Part shown: one piece after another, positions 1 through 6,776 of the stretch | Layout of the letters: every line of letters starts with the position of its first letter | Position numbering within the stretch: position 1 is the stretch's first letter | Origin: Zwartia vadi | Lineage (GTDB): Bacteria > Pseudomonadota > Gammaproteobacteria > Burkholderiales > Burkholderiaceae_B | Assembly: GCF_030410375.1 (NCBI RefSeq) | Contig: NZ_JAUHHE010000006.1 | Location: 1-64,000 of the forward strand | DNA: 64,000 nucleotides | Direction: 5' to 3' | Notes under the pieces: generated by a model | What the model was told of the DNA's origin: nothing | What the model saw: only the letters and a program-made list of their open reading frames with translations | Database searches by the model: none | Made by a program: the position numbers and the translations under genes

Positions 1-158
1 GATCTCCAAACGTTGGTTGGGAGATCAGAAAGCGCCAAAATTTATGTCATGTCAATAACCGGTGAATACTAGCGAACCTCTCTGCGTTCGGCTAGCGCCG
101 CAACATAAATTTCGGCGCAACATAACCCGCAAAATGTTATGCACAACATTTTGCGGGT
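1..158. other. Non-coding end of a mobile element or recombination scar
   Basis: No credible gene is seen here. Positions 1-26 can fold into a hairpin (GATCTCC at 1-7 against GGAGATC at 20-26). Further on come two direct copies of a 10-bp motif (99-108 and 116-125) and then a perfect inverted repeat (123-160). This density of short repeats directly upstream of a truncated transposase is typical of a recombination junction or of another element's terminus. That reading is inference; I cannot name the element. Confidence 0.4.
99..125. repeat. Two direct 10-bp repeats
   Basis: CGCAACATAA occurs at 99-108 and again at 116-125, start to start 17 bp apart. The second copy runs into the left arm of the inverted repeat that follows. 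Repeats of this sort are often binding sites for a transposase or a tyrosine recombinase, but no recombinase gene lies in the window to match. Confidence 0.6.
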
Positions 159-160
159 TA
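123..160. repeat. Perfect 16-bp inverted repeat with 6-nt loop
   Basis: The left arm 123-138 (TAACCCGCAAAATGTT) is the exact reverse complement of the right arm 145-160. The spacer is ATGCAC. Recognisable IS66 transposase coding sequence begins at about 156, inside the right arm, so the repeat marks the point at which the transposase gene was cut. There is no T-tract, so it does not look like a terminator. Confidence 0.75.
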
Positions 161-749
161 CAACGCACTCTTTACCCAAGGCATTACCGAGCTTGGCTGT
201 ATGGCACATGCGCGGCGCAAGTTTCATGATCTGTATGAGGCCAACGGCAGCGAGATTGCCCAGCAGGCGCTGGTCATCATCGCTCACCTCTATGACATTG
301 AGCGAGAGACCCGAGCACTCGAGCCAGATGAGCGATGGCGAATACGTCAGGCTAAGGCCAAACCCATCATGGAGAAGTTCCACGGATGGCTCACCCTGCA
401 ACGCAGCAAGGCAACCAACGGCACGGCGATTGCCCGAGCACTCGACTACACGCTCAAGCGCTGGGATGCATTGGTACGTTACCTTGATAACGGTCGGATC
501 CCGATCGACAACAACCACGTGGAAAACCGGATTCGCCCGATTGCCATCGGACGCTCCAATTGGCTATTTGCTGGATCACTCAGAGCAGGTCAACGCGCAG
601 CCGCTGCCATGAGCCTCATCCAGTCGGCCAAGCTCAATGGCCATGATCCGTTCGCATATCTCAAAGACGTGATGACTCGGCTACCCACGCAGCCTTACAG
701 CCAGATCGCGGACCTTCTGCCACACAACTGGCAACCCCAGACCTTTTAA
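156..749 (+). pseudogene. IS66-family transposase, C-terminal fragment
   Basis: This is the C-terminal third of an IS66 transposase (normally about 500 aa). Homology is readable from GYNALF at about 156 without a start codon; the first ATG in frame is at 201. The fragment has the C-M-A-H-A-R-R-K-F segment, the N-N-H-V-E-N-R motif that carries the last catalytic Glu of the DDE site, and the IS66 C-terminal domain ending in LLPHNW. The N-terminal zinc-binding domain and the first two catalytic Asp residues are missing, and no tnpA/tnpB accessory genes are present. It cannot be active. The break lies within the right arm of the 123-160 inverted repeat. The family assignment is firm. Confidence 0.9.
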
Positions 750-1027
750 CGCCTATGCGATGCTTGGTGTTCTGCAAAGTGTGGATGCGCTTGCCGATTG
801 TTTCTGTTGGACTGATCCCGATAACAATCAACGAAGGTATTATCGTAGGCTTGATAAGAAATCCTGACCCGATGCTCGCATGATCGATGCAGAGCAACAT
901 TGAACCGGAAAGGTTTCGTCAAGTCACTACATGCGGCTTAGCTTAGCCGTCCCATGTATACCGAGCGCTTGCGTTAGCGCAAGCTTAGGATGCGAAGTCT
1001 GATACCCGCGCGAGCTTAATGAGCGAT
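750..1027. other. Non-coding stretch after the IS66 fragment
   Basis: No gene is seen. It probably contains the right flank of the IS66 remnant, but I could not identify a terminal inverted repeat. A small hairpin, GCTTGCG at 967-973 against CGCAAGC at 978-984, lies near the end. The truncated antitoxin gene read from the opposite strand stops at 1028. Confidence 0.4.
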
Positions 1028-1216
1028 TCAGCTGTTCACTGCAAAGCGTGGTTTTTCAGCGATTTCCGGCATGCCTTTGGCACGAGCAACAACACCCTGT
1101 GCCTTAGCAATATATTCCGGGTCACCTGTCTCAAAAGCATCAGCCATGAAAAACGCGATCTCTTCGTCATCGACCAGCGCAAAAGCAGGATCGTAGGTCG
1201 TCAGTTTCTCAGTCAT
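1028..1216 (-). pseudogene. Addiction-module antidote protein (HigA-like), 3'-truncated
   Basis: The protein begins MTEKLTTYDPAFALVDDEE and continues through FMADAFETGD and IAKAQGVVARAKGM, which I recognise as the N-terminal half of the small putative addiction-module antidote family (XRE-like, usually about 95-100 aa). Here the reading frame ends after 62 residues. The expected helix-turn-helix half is replaced by a short unrelated tail ending AVNS, so the DNA-binding part is lost. The ATG at 1216 overlaps the end of the mazF gene (ATGACTGA), which implies translational coupling; a TTG at 1222 is also in frame. The cognate RelE/HigB-type toxin that normally precedes this family is absent and mazF sits in its place. 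Probably non-functional. Confidence 0.65.
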
Positions 1217-1556
1217 CCTCAAATACAGCCACCAGGCAATCCAGAACCTCTTGCATGACTGGTACCGGCGCTTTTTCCACGAACTTGGCTTTACGAGCCG
1301 CCCAATCCAAACTTTTCAATTGATGCACATGAACTGAGCCATCGGTTCGCAACCCCTGTCCCATCAGTGAAACTAGAAAACCGGCTTCTCTAGCCACATG
1401 TGCGGCACCACCAGAGATTGGACACACCATGGCAAGCTTGAACTTCGCGTTAAATGACTTTGGTGACACCACCAAGCAAAAGTGATTGCCGATCATCTCT
1501 TTGCCGGTCGCCGGGTCAAACTGCAGGTGCAGAATGTCCCCACGGCCAGGCGTCAA
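1209..1556 (-). CDS. mazF: MazF/PemK-type endoribonuclease toxin
   Basis: A 115-aa protein of the MazF/PemK/ChpB family, sequence-specific mRNA interferases of type II toxin-antitoxin systems. It shows the N-terminal signature of the family (PGRGDILHLQFDPATGKE, then GNHFCLVVSP), the CPISGG strand in the middle, and a C-terminal VLDCLVAVF helix. The start is a TTG at 1554-1556 that overlaps the antitoxin stop codon (TTGA), giving tight translational coupling; no ATG is near. Length is normal for the family, so the toxin may be intact. The antitoxin gene lies directly upstream and a broken second antitoxin gene overlaps the 3' end. Confidence 0.9.
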   Translation of the reverse strand: MTPGRGDILHLQFDPATGKEMIGNHFCLVVSPKSFNAKFKLAMVCPISGGAAHVAREAGFLVSLMGQGLRTDGSVHVHQLKSLDWAARKAKFVEKAPVPVMQEVLDCLVAVFEDD

Positions 1557-1795
1557 AGCTCAGCCCCAACGGCTTGCATTTCATCCCAACCCTCTACTCG
1601 ACCAGCATCTGACGGCGTAGCTGCGAGCAATTCAGCCAGGGTCTTACGCTTGCGGCCAGGCTTGACCTTTAACTCAGCGCCATTAATATCCACTGAGACA
1701 CACGAACCCGCGTCCAAGCCATTTTGCTCAGCATAAGACGGTGGGATGGTCATAATTAACGAACCACCTGATTTGCGAAGGTAAGCGTTTAACAT
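1553..1795 (-). CDS. mazE: AbrB/MazE-type antitoxin
   Basis: An 80-aa antitoxin with an N-terminal AbrB/MazE swapped-hairpin DNA-binding domain (about residues 5-48: LRKSGGSLIMTIPPSYAEQN, then CVSVDINGAELKVKP). The C-terminal tail (DAGRVEGWDEM) is where MazE proteins wrap the toxin. I chose ATG at 1795 because the protein then starts exactly where the AbrB fold does; the frame is open further upstream but without family similarity. In this family the antitoxin neutralises the toxin and represses its own promoter. Stop and toxin start overlap. Confidence 0.88.
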   Translation of the reverse strand: MLNAYLRKSGGSLIMTIPPSYAEQNGLDAGSCVSVDINGAELKVKPGRKRKTLAELLAATPSDAGRVEGWDEMQAVGAEL

Positions 1796-2140
1796 AGTTA
1801 ACTCCAATTGTTTTACAAATGTACAACATCCAGGGTTAACTGGCAAGCTCAATTGCCAGCAATTGCCGTTCTCGGTGGGGCAAATGGCGGGTTTGCTGCG
1901 TAGGCTCAATGAGGGTCAAACCTTTTGCCAAGGCAAACGTGGCAACTGTGCACGGACACCAAATAACTAGTCGAAAATACAAGAGAGCAAAACATGTCTT
2001 GAATAGGTCAAAATGCACGTCGCGCCAAAACGACGTATTTATCGGAATTTATGTGTAAACAGTGCTCAGTAGTTAAAAAAGGGGATTAGTTTCAAAAAAT
2101 CAGACACCAATCAAACGGAGCATGTGCTACTGTTTGAGTC
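1796..2140. other. Divergent intergenic region between mazE and a phage-type regulator
   Basis: About 345 bp without a convincing gene. It must hold the promoters for the leftward mazEF operon and for the rightward regulator at 2141. No strong -35/-10 pair stands out. The last 30 bp contain an inverted repeat described separately. Confidence 0.5.
2111..2137. promoter_or_regulatory. Possible operator in front of the phage-type regulator
   Basis: TCAAAC at 2111-2116 is mirrored by GTTTGA at 2132-2137 with 15 bp between. It lies immediately upstream of the ATG at 2141 of a Cro/CI-like protein, where an autoregulatory site would be expected. Arms are short and chance cannot be excluded. Confidence 0.3.
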
Positions 2141-2581
2141 ATGAACGAAGACCTAATCGCCGCGCAACGTCGCGAATTACTCGTCAAAGCCATTGACCGC
2201 CTAACGCAGGGTGATCGTACTGCCTTTGGCCGACGTCTGGGAATGAAAGATGGGGCTTACGTGCGCCAAATGCTCAGTGGCTCCCGCGCCATTTCTGAGA
2301 AAACCATCCGACATATTGAGAGCATCCCCGGGATGGGTGGTTGGTTCACCCAAGCCGAAGGCGATCAGCCGCCACCTCTGGCGCCATTGCCTATCACTAA
2401 AATCAACCCAAGCGACGTTGCCAGTCGCTATCACGTTGCCCCAACCTCGGCGCAACGCATTATCGAGCTCGTGCTGCGCCAACCCAATGAGGAAGTTCCC
2501 TCGTGGGCAACGCCGGCGCTGTTATCAATCGTCGCAGCCAGCCTGCTCCTAGCCCAAGAAAACGATAAAAGTCTAGGCTAG
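2141..2581 (+). CDS. Small Cro/CI-like helix-turn-helix protein
   Basis: 146 aa. Residues about 15-65 look like a lambda-repressor-type helix-turn-helix: LVKAIDRLTQGDRTAFGRRL, then GAYVRQMLSGSRAISEKTIRHIE. This arrangement is common in prophage and ICE regulators of Burkholderiales. The middle is proline rich (QPPPLAPLPI) and the C-terminus has one hydrophobic helix (WATPALLSIVAASLLLA) but no peptidase domain, so it is not a full LexA-like CI repressor. No strong ribosome site precedes the ATG, so it may be weakly translated. Target genes are unknown. Confidence 0.65.
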   Translation: MNEDLIAAQRRELLVKAIDRLTQGDRTAFGRRLGMKDGAYVRQMLSGSRAISEKTIRHIESIPGMGGWFTQAEGDQPPPLAPLPITKINPSDVASRYHVAPTSAQRIIELVLRQPNEEVPSWATPALLSIVAASLLLAQENDKSLG

Positions 2582-2706
2582 TACAAGCCTCAACGACCCA
2601 CCACCGCTTACGCACCTCCACTTTTGGCTACGCCGAGTTGCCAATGCATCCCTCATTTGCAGGCCATTTGTGATAATTGCGCCGAATGATCATATTAATA
2701 GTTGAT

Positions 2707-2736
2707 GAATAACGTATCATTTGATACTATTTATTC
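2707..2736. promoter_or_regulatory. Imperfect palindrome, possible operator
   Basis: GAATAACGTATCA (2707-2719) is mirrored, with two extra bases, by TGATACTATTTATTC (2722-2736). The core GTATCA-TT-TGATAC is exact. It stands immediately before the boxA-like motif, so it could be the operator of a phage-type promoter whose transcript then carries boxA. Confidence 0.4.
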
Positions 2737-2737
2737 A

Positions 2738-2750
2738 CGCTCTTTAACAA
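2738..2750 (+). promoter_or_regulatory. boxA-like antitermination motif
   Basis: CGCTCTTTAACAA at 2738-2750 matches the boxA element of proteobacterial rRNA leaders (TGCTCTTTAACAA in E. coli) at all but the first base. boxA RNA is bound by NusB-NusE and suppresses Rho-dependent termination. No 16S rRNA gene follows. In mobile elements such a site could protect a long, poorly translated transcript. Confidence 0.5.
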
Positions 2751-3089
2751 TCAACGATCGATGAACATCACGCCCTGCCCTTTGTGGCACGCGATTGCGT
2801 GACTACCTGCACGGCACCTGGGTAGAAGCAAAACAGGTGAAATCCATGCGTTTACCACCGACCTCTTGCGCGAGGTTTTGTACGGTGATTGGCGCACGGG
2901 GTCGGCACTCAGGGATGAGAGCCGCGCCAGTAATCAGCCGATGGCGTCGTAATCGAGCTGAAGACAGCGGGAGAAGACCGCACAACGAAGCATCAGCGAG
3001 GTGAGGGCTTGTCCCACACTTCGCTCGCTGTACTTTCACAACTCGCCGCCAGCATGCTCCGGGCACTTCGAGCAGCTAGTAGCAAAGAG

Positions 3090-3404
3090 ATGAATCGAAT
3101 GACAACGACTGCCTCCGATCTCAACTACGCCGAACTCGCGCGACAGATTGCCGCGAGAATGTCACCCGAAGCATTGTTAAGTGCGGAAGATGTGGGTGCC
3201 ATGCTCGGCTACCCCGCCAGGTACATTCGCGAAACCATCGCACTTGCACCTGGATTTCCAATCGCCATCCGTCTCAAACTGGATACTGATGGCAAACGTA
3301 GCAACCCACGGTGGAGACGCACCGACATTGAGAAATGGGTTACAGACCATCTTTCACAGCGTCGACTGCGCGGTGGCCGACCACGTCAACAGACCCTGAT
3401 GTGA
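3090..3404 (+). CDS. Small winged-helix (AlpA/excisionase-like) DNA-binding protein
   Basis: 104 aa from the ATG at 3090, which has an AAAGAG ribosome site; a second ATG at 3099 is nearly as good, and the frame is open upstream to a TTG at 3009. Residues about 25-80 read LSAEDVGAMLGYPARYIRET, then NPRWRRTDIEKWVTDH, matching the AlpA/MerR-like fold (helix-turn-helix, wing, then a helix ending in an R-x-x-DIxxW motif) found in excisionases and phage/ICE regulators. No integrase is adjacent. It probably survives from a decayed mobile element. Confidence 0.65.
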   Translation: MNRMTTTASDLNYAELARQIAARMSPEALLSAEDVGAMLGYPARYIRETIALAPGFPIAIRLKLDTDGKRSNPRWRRTDIEKWVTDHLSQRRLRGGRPRQQTLM

Positions 3405-3619
3405 CGGCAAAATCGACACCATGTCAAAAACGGGCATACAAGACCAGTCTGACCTGCTTTTCCAGATTGTCCCTGTTGCGCCCTGCTGACACCGAAGTGA
3501 AATTTTGCATGGGGAAGATTGTTTTTTCCCCAAACTCGCGCAAAGCCTTTATTCATGCGGCTTTTGTGTCCGGCCCCGGGCACCAACGTATTAAGTCTGT
3601 ATTCAACGGCCATCAAATC

Positions 3620-3640
3620 ATTGTCTCCATTAGAGACAAT
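3620..3640. promoter_or_regulatory. Perfect palindrome, possible operator
   Basis: ATTGTCTC at 3620-3627 and GAGACAAT at 3633-3640, separated by CATTA. Its 21-bp length and perfect symmetry fit a dimeric regulator site. It lies about 155 bp upstream of the promoter candidate at 3797, too far for classical repression, and there is no T-tract to make it a terminator. Confidence 0.4.
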
Positions 3641-3796
3641 CACCCACAGCACTCCCCCCTTCAAAACTCAAACCATCGCTTCACTTTCTGTGAACTGCGC
3701 GCGCCATTCTTTCTCGTTCTTCATGGCTTGAACATACAAGGACCACTCGCCAAAAATTGGCGGAAGATCATGATCGAATTTGAAGAAAAGTAATGA

Positions 3797-3825
3797 TTGA
3801 CAGGAAGAAATCAGACTGTTACGTT
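3797..3825 (+). promoter_or_regulatory. Sigma-70 promoter candidate for the first Bug operon
   Basis: TTGACA at 3797-3802, 17-bp spacer, TACGTT at 3820-3825. The -35 is perfect and the -10 matches 4 of 6. The start codon of the first gene is 72 bp downstream. Confidence 0.5.
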
Positions 3826-3896
3826 GAATCGGACAATAAATTTATATAAAAAGTCGCGCTAGTTTTTTAGTTTAAAAAATTAAGGCTGGAGACAAA

Positions 3897-4859
3897 ATGA
3901 GGAATCTAATACTTAAGTTTTTGAGTATATGTTTTTTGCTGTTTTCACTCCCTACCTATGCAAATTCCTACCCAAACAAAACGATAAAAATTGTTGTGCC
4001 GAATGGACCGGGTGGAGGAACAGATACTTTTAGCCGGATCATTGCAGAAAAATTAAGCATTGCGCTTGGGCAGCCGATTGTTATTGAAAACAAACCTGGC
4101 GCGCAAGGAAATATTGGTACAGAATTTGTAGCGAAAGCAGAACCAGATGGCTATACGTTGTTGTTAGCCTTCACGAGTACATTCTCTGTCAATCCCTTCA
4201 CGTATCCCGATCTTAAATACAATCCACTCACAAACTTCCAGCCCATCATTTTGGGAGTTTCGCAGCCTTATTTAGTCGTCACAAGCCCGAACGCTCCCTA
4301 TCAATCGCTCAAGCAGCTCGCAGATTATGCAAAGAAAAATAACAAGGAGATCACTTTTTCATCGACTTCCTCGCAAACGGAGCTGATCGGCGTCTTGTTC
4401 CAAATGCTGACTGGTACGCGCATGCTCTCAATCCCTTACAAAGGAGCCGGTGCCGCCATCACAGATGCCTCTCGGGGTGAAGTCGATGTCATGTTTGCCA
4501 GCCTCCCCGCATCCATTCCACTCGTACAGGCAAACAAGCTCAAACCATTGGCAATCACCGGGAACAAAAGAATAACGACACTTCCCGACGTCAAAACAGG
4601 AATAGAGTCGGGGTATGCTGATTTTGATGTGTCAGGTTGGTATGGCTTTGTCGCACCTGCCAATACGCCACCTGCAATCATTCAAAAATTAAATACCGAA
4701 ATTAATAAAATTTTGCAAATGCCAGACGTCAAATTAAGTCTGGACAAACTAGGCTTCAATCCAGAGGGTGGAACATCTGCTGAATTCGCCAAGCTCATTG
4801 CAAGTGATTACTCCCGTTGGGAGAACGTTGCAAAAAATAAATCGAAATTGAAAAACTAA
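3897..4859 (+). CDS. Bug/TctC-family periplasmic solute-binding protein
   Basis: 320 aa. Bug proteins are two-lobed periplasmic receptors, often for carboxylates, that can feed TctAB transporters. Signal peptide about residues 1-22 (hydrophobic ICFLLFSLPTYA, cut before NSYP). Family motifs in order: IKIVVPNGPGGGTDTFSR near 30-47, PIVIENKPGAQGNIG near 62-76, and the PYKGAG loop near 180. Ribosome site GGAGA six bases before the ATG. The 5' part of the gene is more AT-rich than its neighbours, which may indicate later arrival. It opens a run of same-strand genes to 11410 and is followed by a CoA-transferase, so the ligand is probably an organic acid that is then activated. Confidence 0.92.
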   Translation: MRNLILKFLSICFLLFSLPTYANSYPNKTIKIVVPNGPGGGTDTFSRIIAEKLSIALGQPIVIENKPGAQGNIGTEFVAKAEPDGYTLLLAFTSTFSVNPFTYPDLKYNPLTNFQPIILGVSQPYLVVTSPNAPYQSLKQLADYAKKNNKEITFSSTSSQTELIGVLFQMLTGTRMLSIPYKGAGAAITDASRGEVDVMFASLPASIPLVQANKLKPLAITGNKRITTLPDVKTGIESGYADFDVSGWYGFVAPANTPPAIIQKLNTEINKILQMPDVKLSLDKLGFNPEGGTSAEFAKLIASDYSRWENVAKNKSKLKN

Positions 4860-4941
4860 TCTCTTGCAAAGTCTTTGCTAAACACTGGCCTATCGATTGT
4901 TTAGAAGAAGCATCTTCGCAACTTCCGGAATTTCGACTGTG

Positions 4942-6132
4942 ATGAATGATAAAAAAGATCTATTGGCAGGCGTTCGAGTCCTTGATTTGACACGATTGCG
5001 ATCAGGTCCAACTGCTGTCAGACAACTGGGAGATTGGGGAGCGGACGTCATAAAAATCGAATCTCCTGAGGCCCTGGGCGTGAGTGATGGGTGGGGAGAT
5101 GCCAGACTCGGTGCTGACTTTCAAAACCTACACCGGAATAAACGTAGCATCACACTCAATTTAAAAGACCACAGAGGGATTGAAATATTTAAAAAACTCG
5201 TCGTGGATGCGGACGTTGTGGTGGAAAATTTCCGTCCTAACGTTAAACACAAACTCGGCATTGATTATGAGTCGTTAAAGAAAATCAACCCCAAACTGAT
5301 CTATGCAAGTGTTTCAGCTTACGGCCAGGACGGTCCCTATTCAACACGGCCGGGGTACGATCAAATCGTGCAGGGAATGGGTGGCTTGATGTCGGTCACG
5401 GGCCTGCCAGGTCAAGGTCCCGTCAGGGCTGGATTTTCAGTCGCAGACTCGGCGACGGGTCTGTATTGTGCTTTGGGGATTATGGTTGCCTTATTCAACC
5501 GGGAGAGAACTGGTGAAGGTGCGTGGATTCATACTTCACTGCTGGAGTCCATCATTGCCTTGTCAGATTATCAAGCTGCACGGTGGCTTGTTTCAAAAGA
5601 AATTCCGGAGCAAGCTGGCAATGATCACCCCACTTCCATCCCAACAGGAGTTTTCTCTACTGCTGACGGCTATATCAATATTGCCGGAGCCGGCGCGCAG
5701 CAAATGTGGGAGAGATTATGCAAAGCCATTGATGCCGAGTATTTGCTGAGTCGTGAGGAATATAAAACGGGTCCTCTCCGCTCAAAAAATAGGAAAGCAC
5801 TATCGCAAGATTTGAATGACGTGCTACGAAAAAAAACATCCGCCGAGTGGATAGAAATTCTATCGAATGGGAATGTAGCCTGCGGTCCCATTTATAGGAT
5901 GGATGAGGTTTTCTCTGATGTTCAGACAAAACACTTAAAAATTGCTCACCCCGTATCCCATCCCGTTTTAGGTGAAATTGAATTAGTCGGTCAGCCTATT
6001 ACTTTTTCAAACAGCCAATTTCAAATCAAGAACGCCACGCCGAATCGAGGCGAACATAATTACGACGTATTGATGAAATACGGATACACCAAAGAAGAAC
6101 TTGATCATTTTGCCGAGCAAATGGTGATTTAA
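4942..6132 (+). CDS. Family III CoA-transferase (CaiB/BaiF)
   Basis: 396 aa from the ATG at 4942; an in-frame TTG at 4897 would add 15 residues without family similarity. These enzymes move CoA from a donor thioester to a free carboxylate. The N-terminus shows GVRVLDLTR and GADVIKIE, then the VENFRPNV strand. The catalytic Asp sits in RPGYDQIVQGMGGLMSVTG at about residue 140. The usual R-x-G-P/TA near residue 20 reads RLRSGPTA. Placed after a Bug gene and before a RidA-like gene in the same direction. Substrate unknown. Confidence 0.9.
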   Translation: MNDKKDLLAGVRVLDLTRLRSGPTAVRQLGDWGADVIKIESPEALGVSDGWGDARLGADFQNLHRNKRSITLNLKDHRGIEIFKKLVVDADVVVENFRPNVKHKLGIDYESLKKINPKLIYASVSAYGQDGPYSTRPGYDQIVQGMGGLMSVTGLPGQGPVRAGFSVADSATGLYCALGIMVALFNRERTGEGAWIHTSLLESIIALSDYQAARWLVSKEIPEQAGNDHPTSIPTGVFSTADGYINIAGAGAQQMWERLCKAIDAEYLLSREEYKTGPLRSKNRKALSQDLNDVLRKKTSAEWIEILSNGNVACGPIYRMDEVFSDVQTKHLKIAHPVSHPVLGEIELVGQPITFSNSQFQIKNATPNRGEHNYDVLMKYGYTKEELDHFAEQMVI

Positions 6133-6158
6133 ATTTTCAGGAACTTAAGGAAAGAGAG

Positions 6159-6623
6159 ATGACACCCGAACAACGTTTGAAACATTTAGGTCTGGAACTA
6201 CCTGAAGTCGCCACGCCTATCGCGAACTTCGTCATGTGGCGACGGGCGGGCTCACTCTTATATCTTTCCGGGCAAGGTCCCCGCAAACCTGATGGCAGCG
6301 TCGTCGTTGGCAAACTTGGGCTGAATCGCTCCGTAGAGGAAGGCTACGCCGATGCACGACAAATCGGCTTACAGATCCTGGCAACGATACGTCAAGCAGT
6401 TGGTTCACTTGATCGCGTAGAGGCAGTCATCAAACTATTGGGAATGGTGAATGCTGAACCAAACTTCGGCGAACATCCCAAAGTCATCAACGGTTGCTCC
6501 GATCTGTTGGTGGAGGTGTTGGGAGAGGCTGGCAAACATGCACGCTCCGCCGTTGGCATGGGATCCTTGCCTGGTGGCATGACTGTTGAAATAGAGGCCA
6601 TCATTCAGATTAAAGCTCCTTGA
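6159..6623 (+). CDS. RidA/YjgF/YER057c-family protein
   Basis: 154 aa, somewhat longer than canonical RidA (about 128 aa) and most like the UK114-like subgroup with a short N-terminal extension. RidA proteins hydrolyse reactive enamines and imines. The active-site Arg is kept (H-ARSAVG near 129) and so is the EIE segment near 144-146. The ribosome site AGGAAAGAGAG is excellent. Within this operon of a CoA-transferase, an FAD monooxygenase and AhpD-like proteins it may clear a reactive imine or enol intermediate; that role is inferred from the context. Confidence 0.88.
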   Translation: MTPEQRLKHLGLELPEVATPIANFVMWRRAGSLLYLSGQGPRKPDGSVVVGKLGLNRSVEEGYADARQIGLQILATIRQAVGSLDRVEAVIKLLGMVNAEPNFGEHPKVINGCSDLLVEVLGEAGKHARSAVGMGSLPGGMTVEIEAIIQIKAP

Positions 6624-6776
6624 TTGCCTTGCAACCAAGCCAGCTCGATATCGAGCTGGAACGACCGTCTGAATCTATCTCATTACCCATTTACTTATAA
6701 AGAAGAAAGATTTGCCTTTATATTGAGAGGTAAGACACAATTAGTAACAAAACGCTTTCTCTCGGTAAATCGACAA

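Larger units (their letters stand above)
2582..3089. other. Non-coding region of the mobile island
   Basis: About 500 bp without a convincing gene. The first part is AT-rich and contains an imperfect palindrome (2707-2736) followed at once by a boxA-like motif (2738-2750). The rest (2760-3089) is GC-richer and has the look of a structured leader in front of the small DNA-binding protein at 3090. Such leaders are seen in conjugative elements of this order; that comparison is from memory. Confidence 0.4.
3405..3896. other. Non-coding boundary of the island
   Basis: About 490 bp. Open frames here on both strands show no family features. The region contains a perfect 8-bp inverted repeat (3620-3640) and a good promoter candidate (3797-3825) for the catabolic operon that begins at 3897. 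The 3840-3900 stretch is markedly AT-rich. Confidence 0.5.

Noticed and set aside
69-518. Leftward open frame of 149 codons over the transposase fragment
   Set aside because: It is the complementary frame of the clear IS66 coding sequence and has no family features.
2738-2750. Possible rRNA operon because of boxA
   Set aside because: No 16S, 23S or tRNA sequence follows within the window.
3335-3793. Rightward open frame of 152 codons after the AlpA-like gene
   Set aside because: It overlaps the AlpA-like gene out of frame, has no ribosome site, no domain and an irregular composition.
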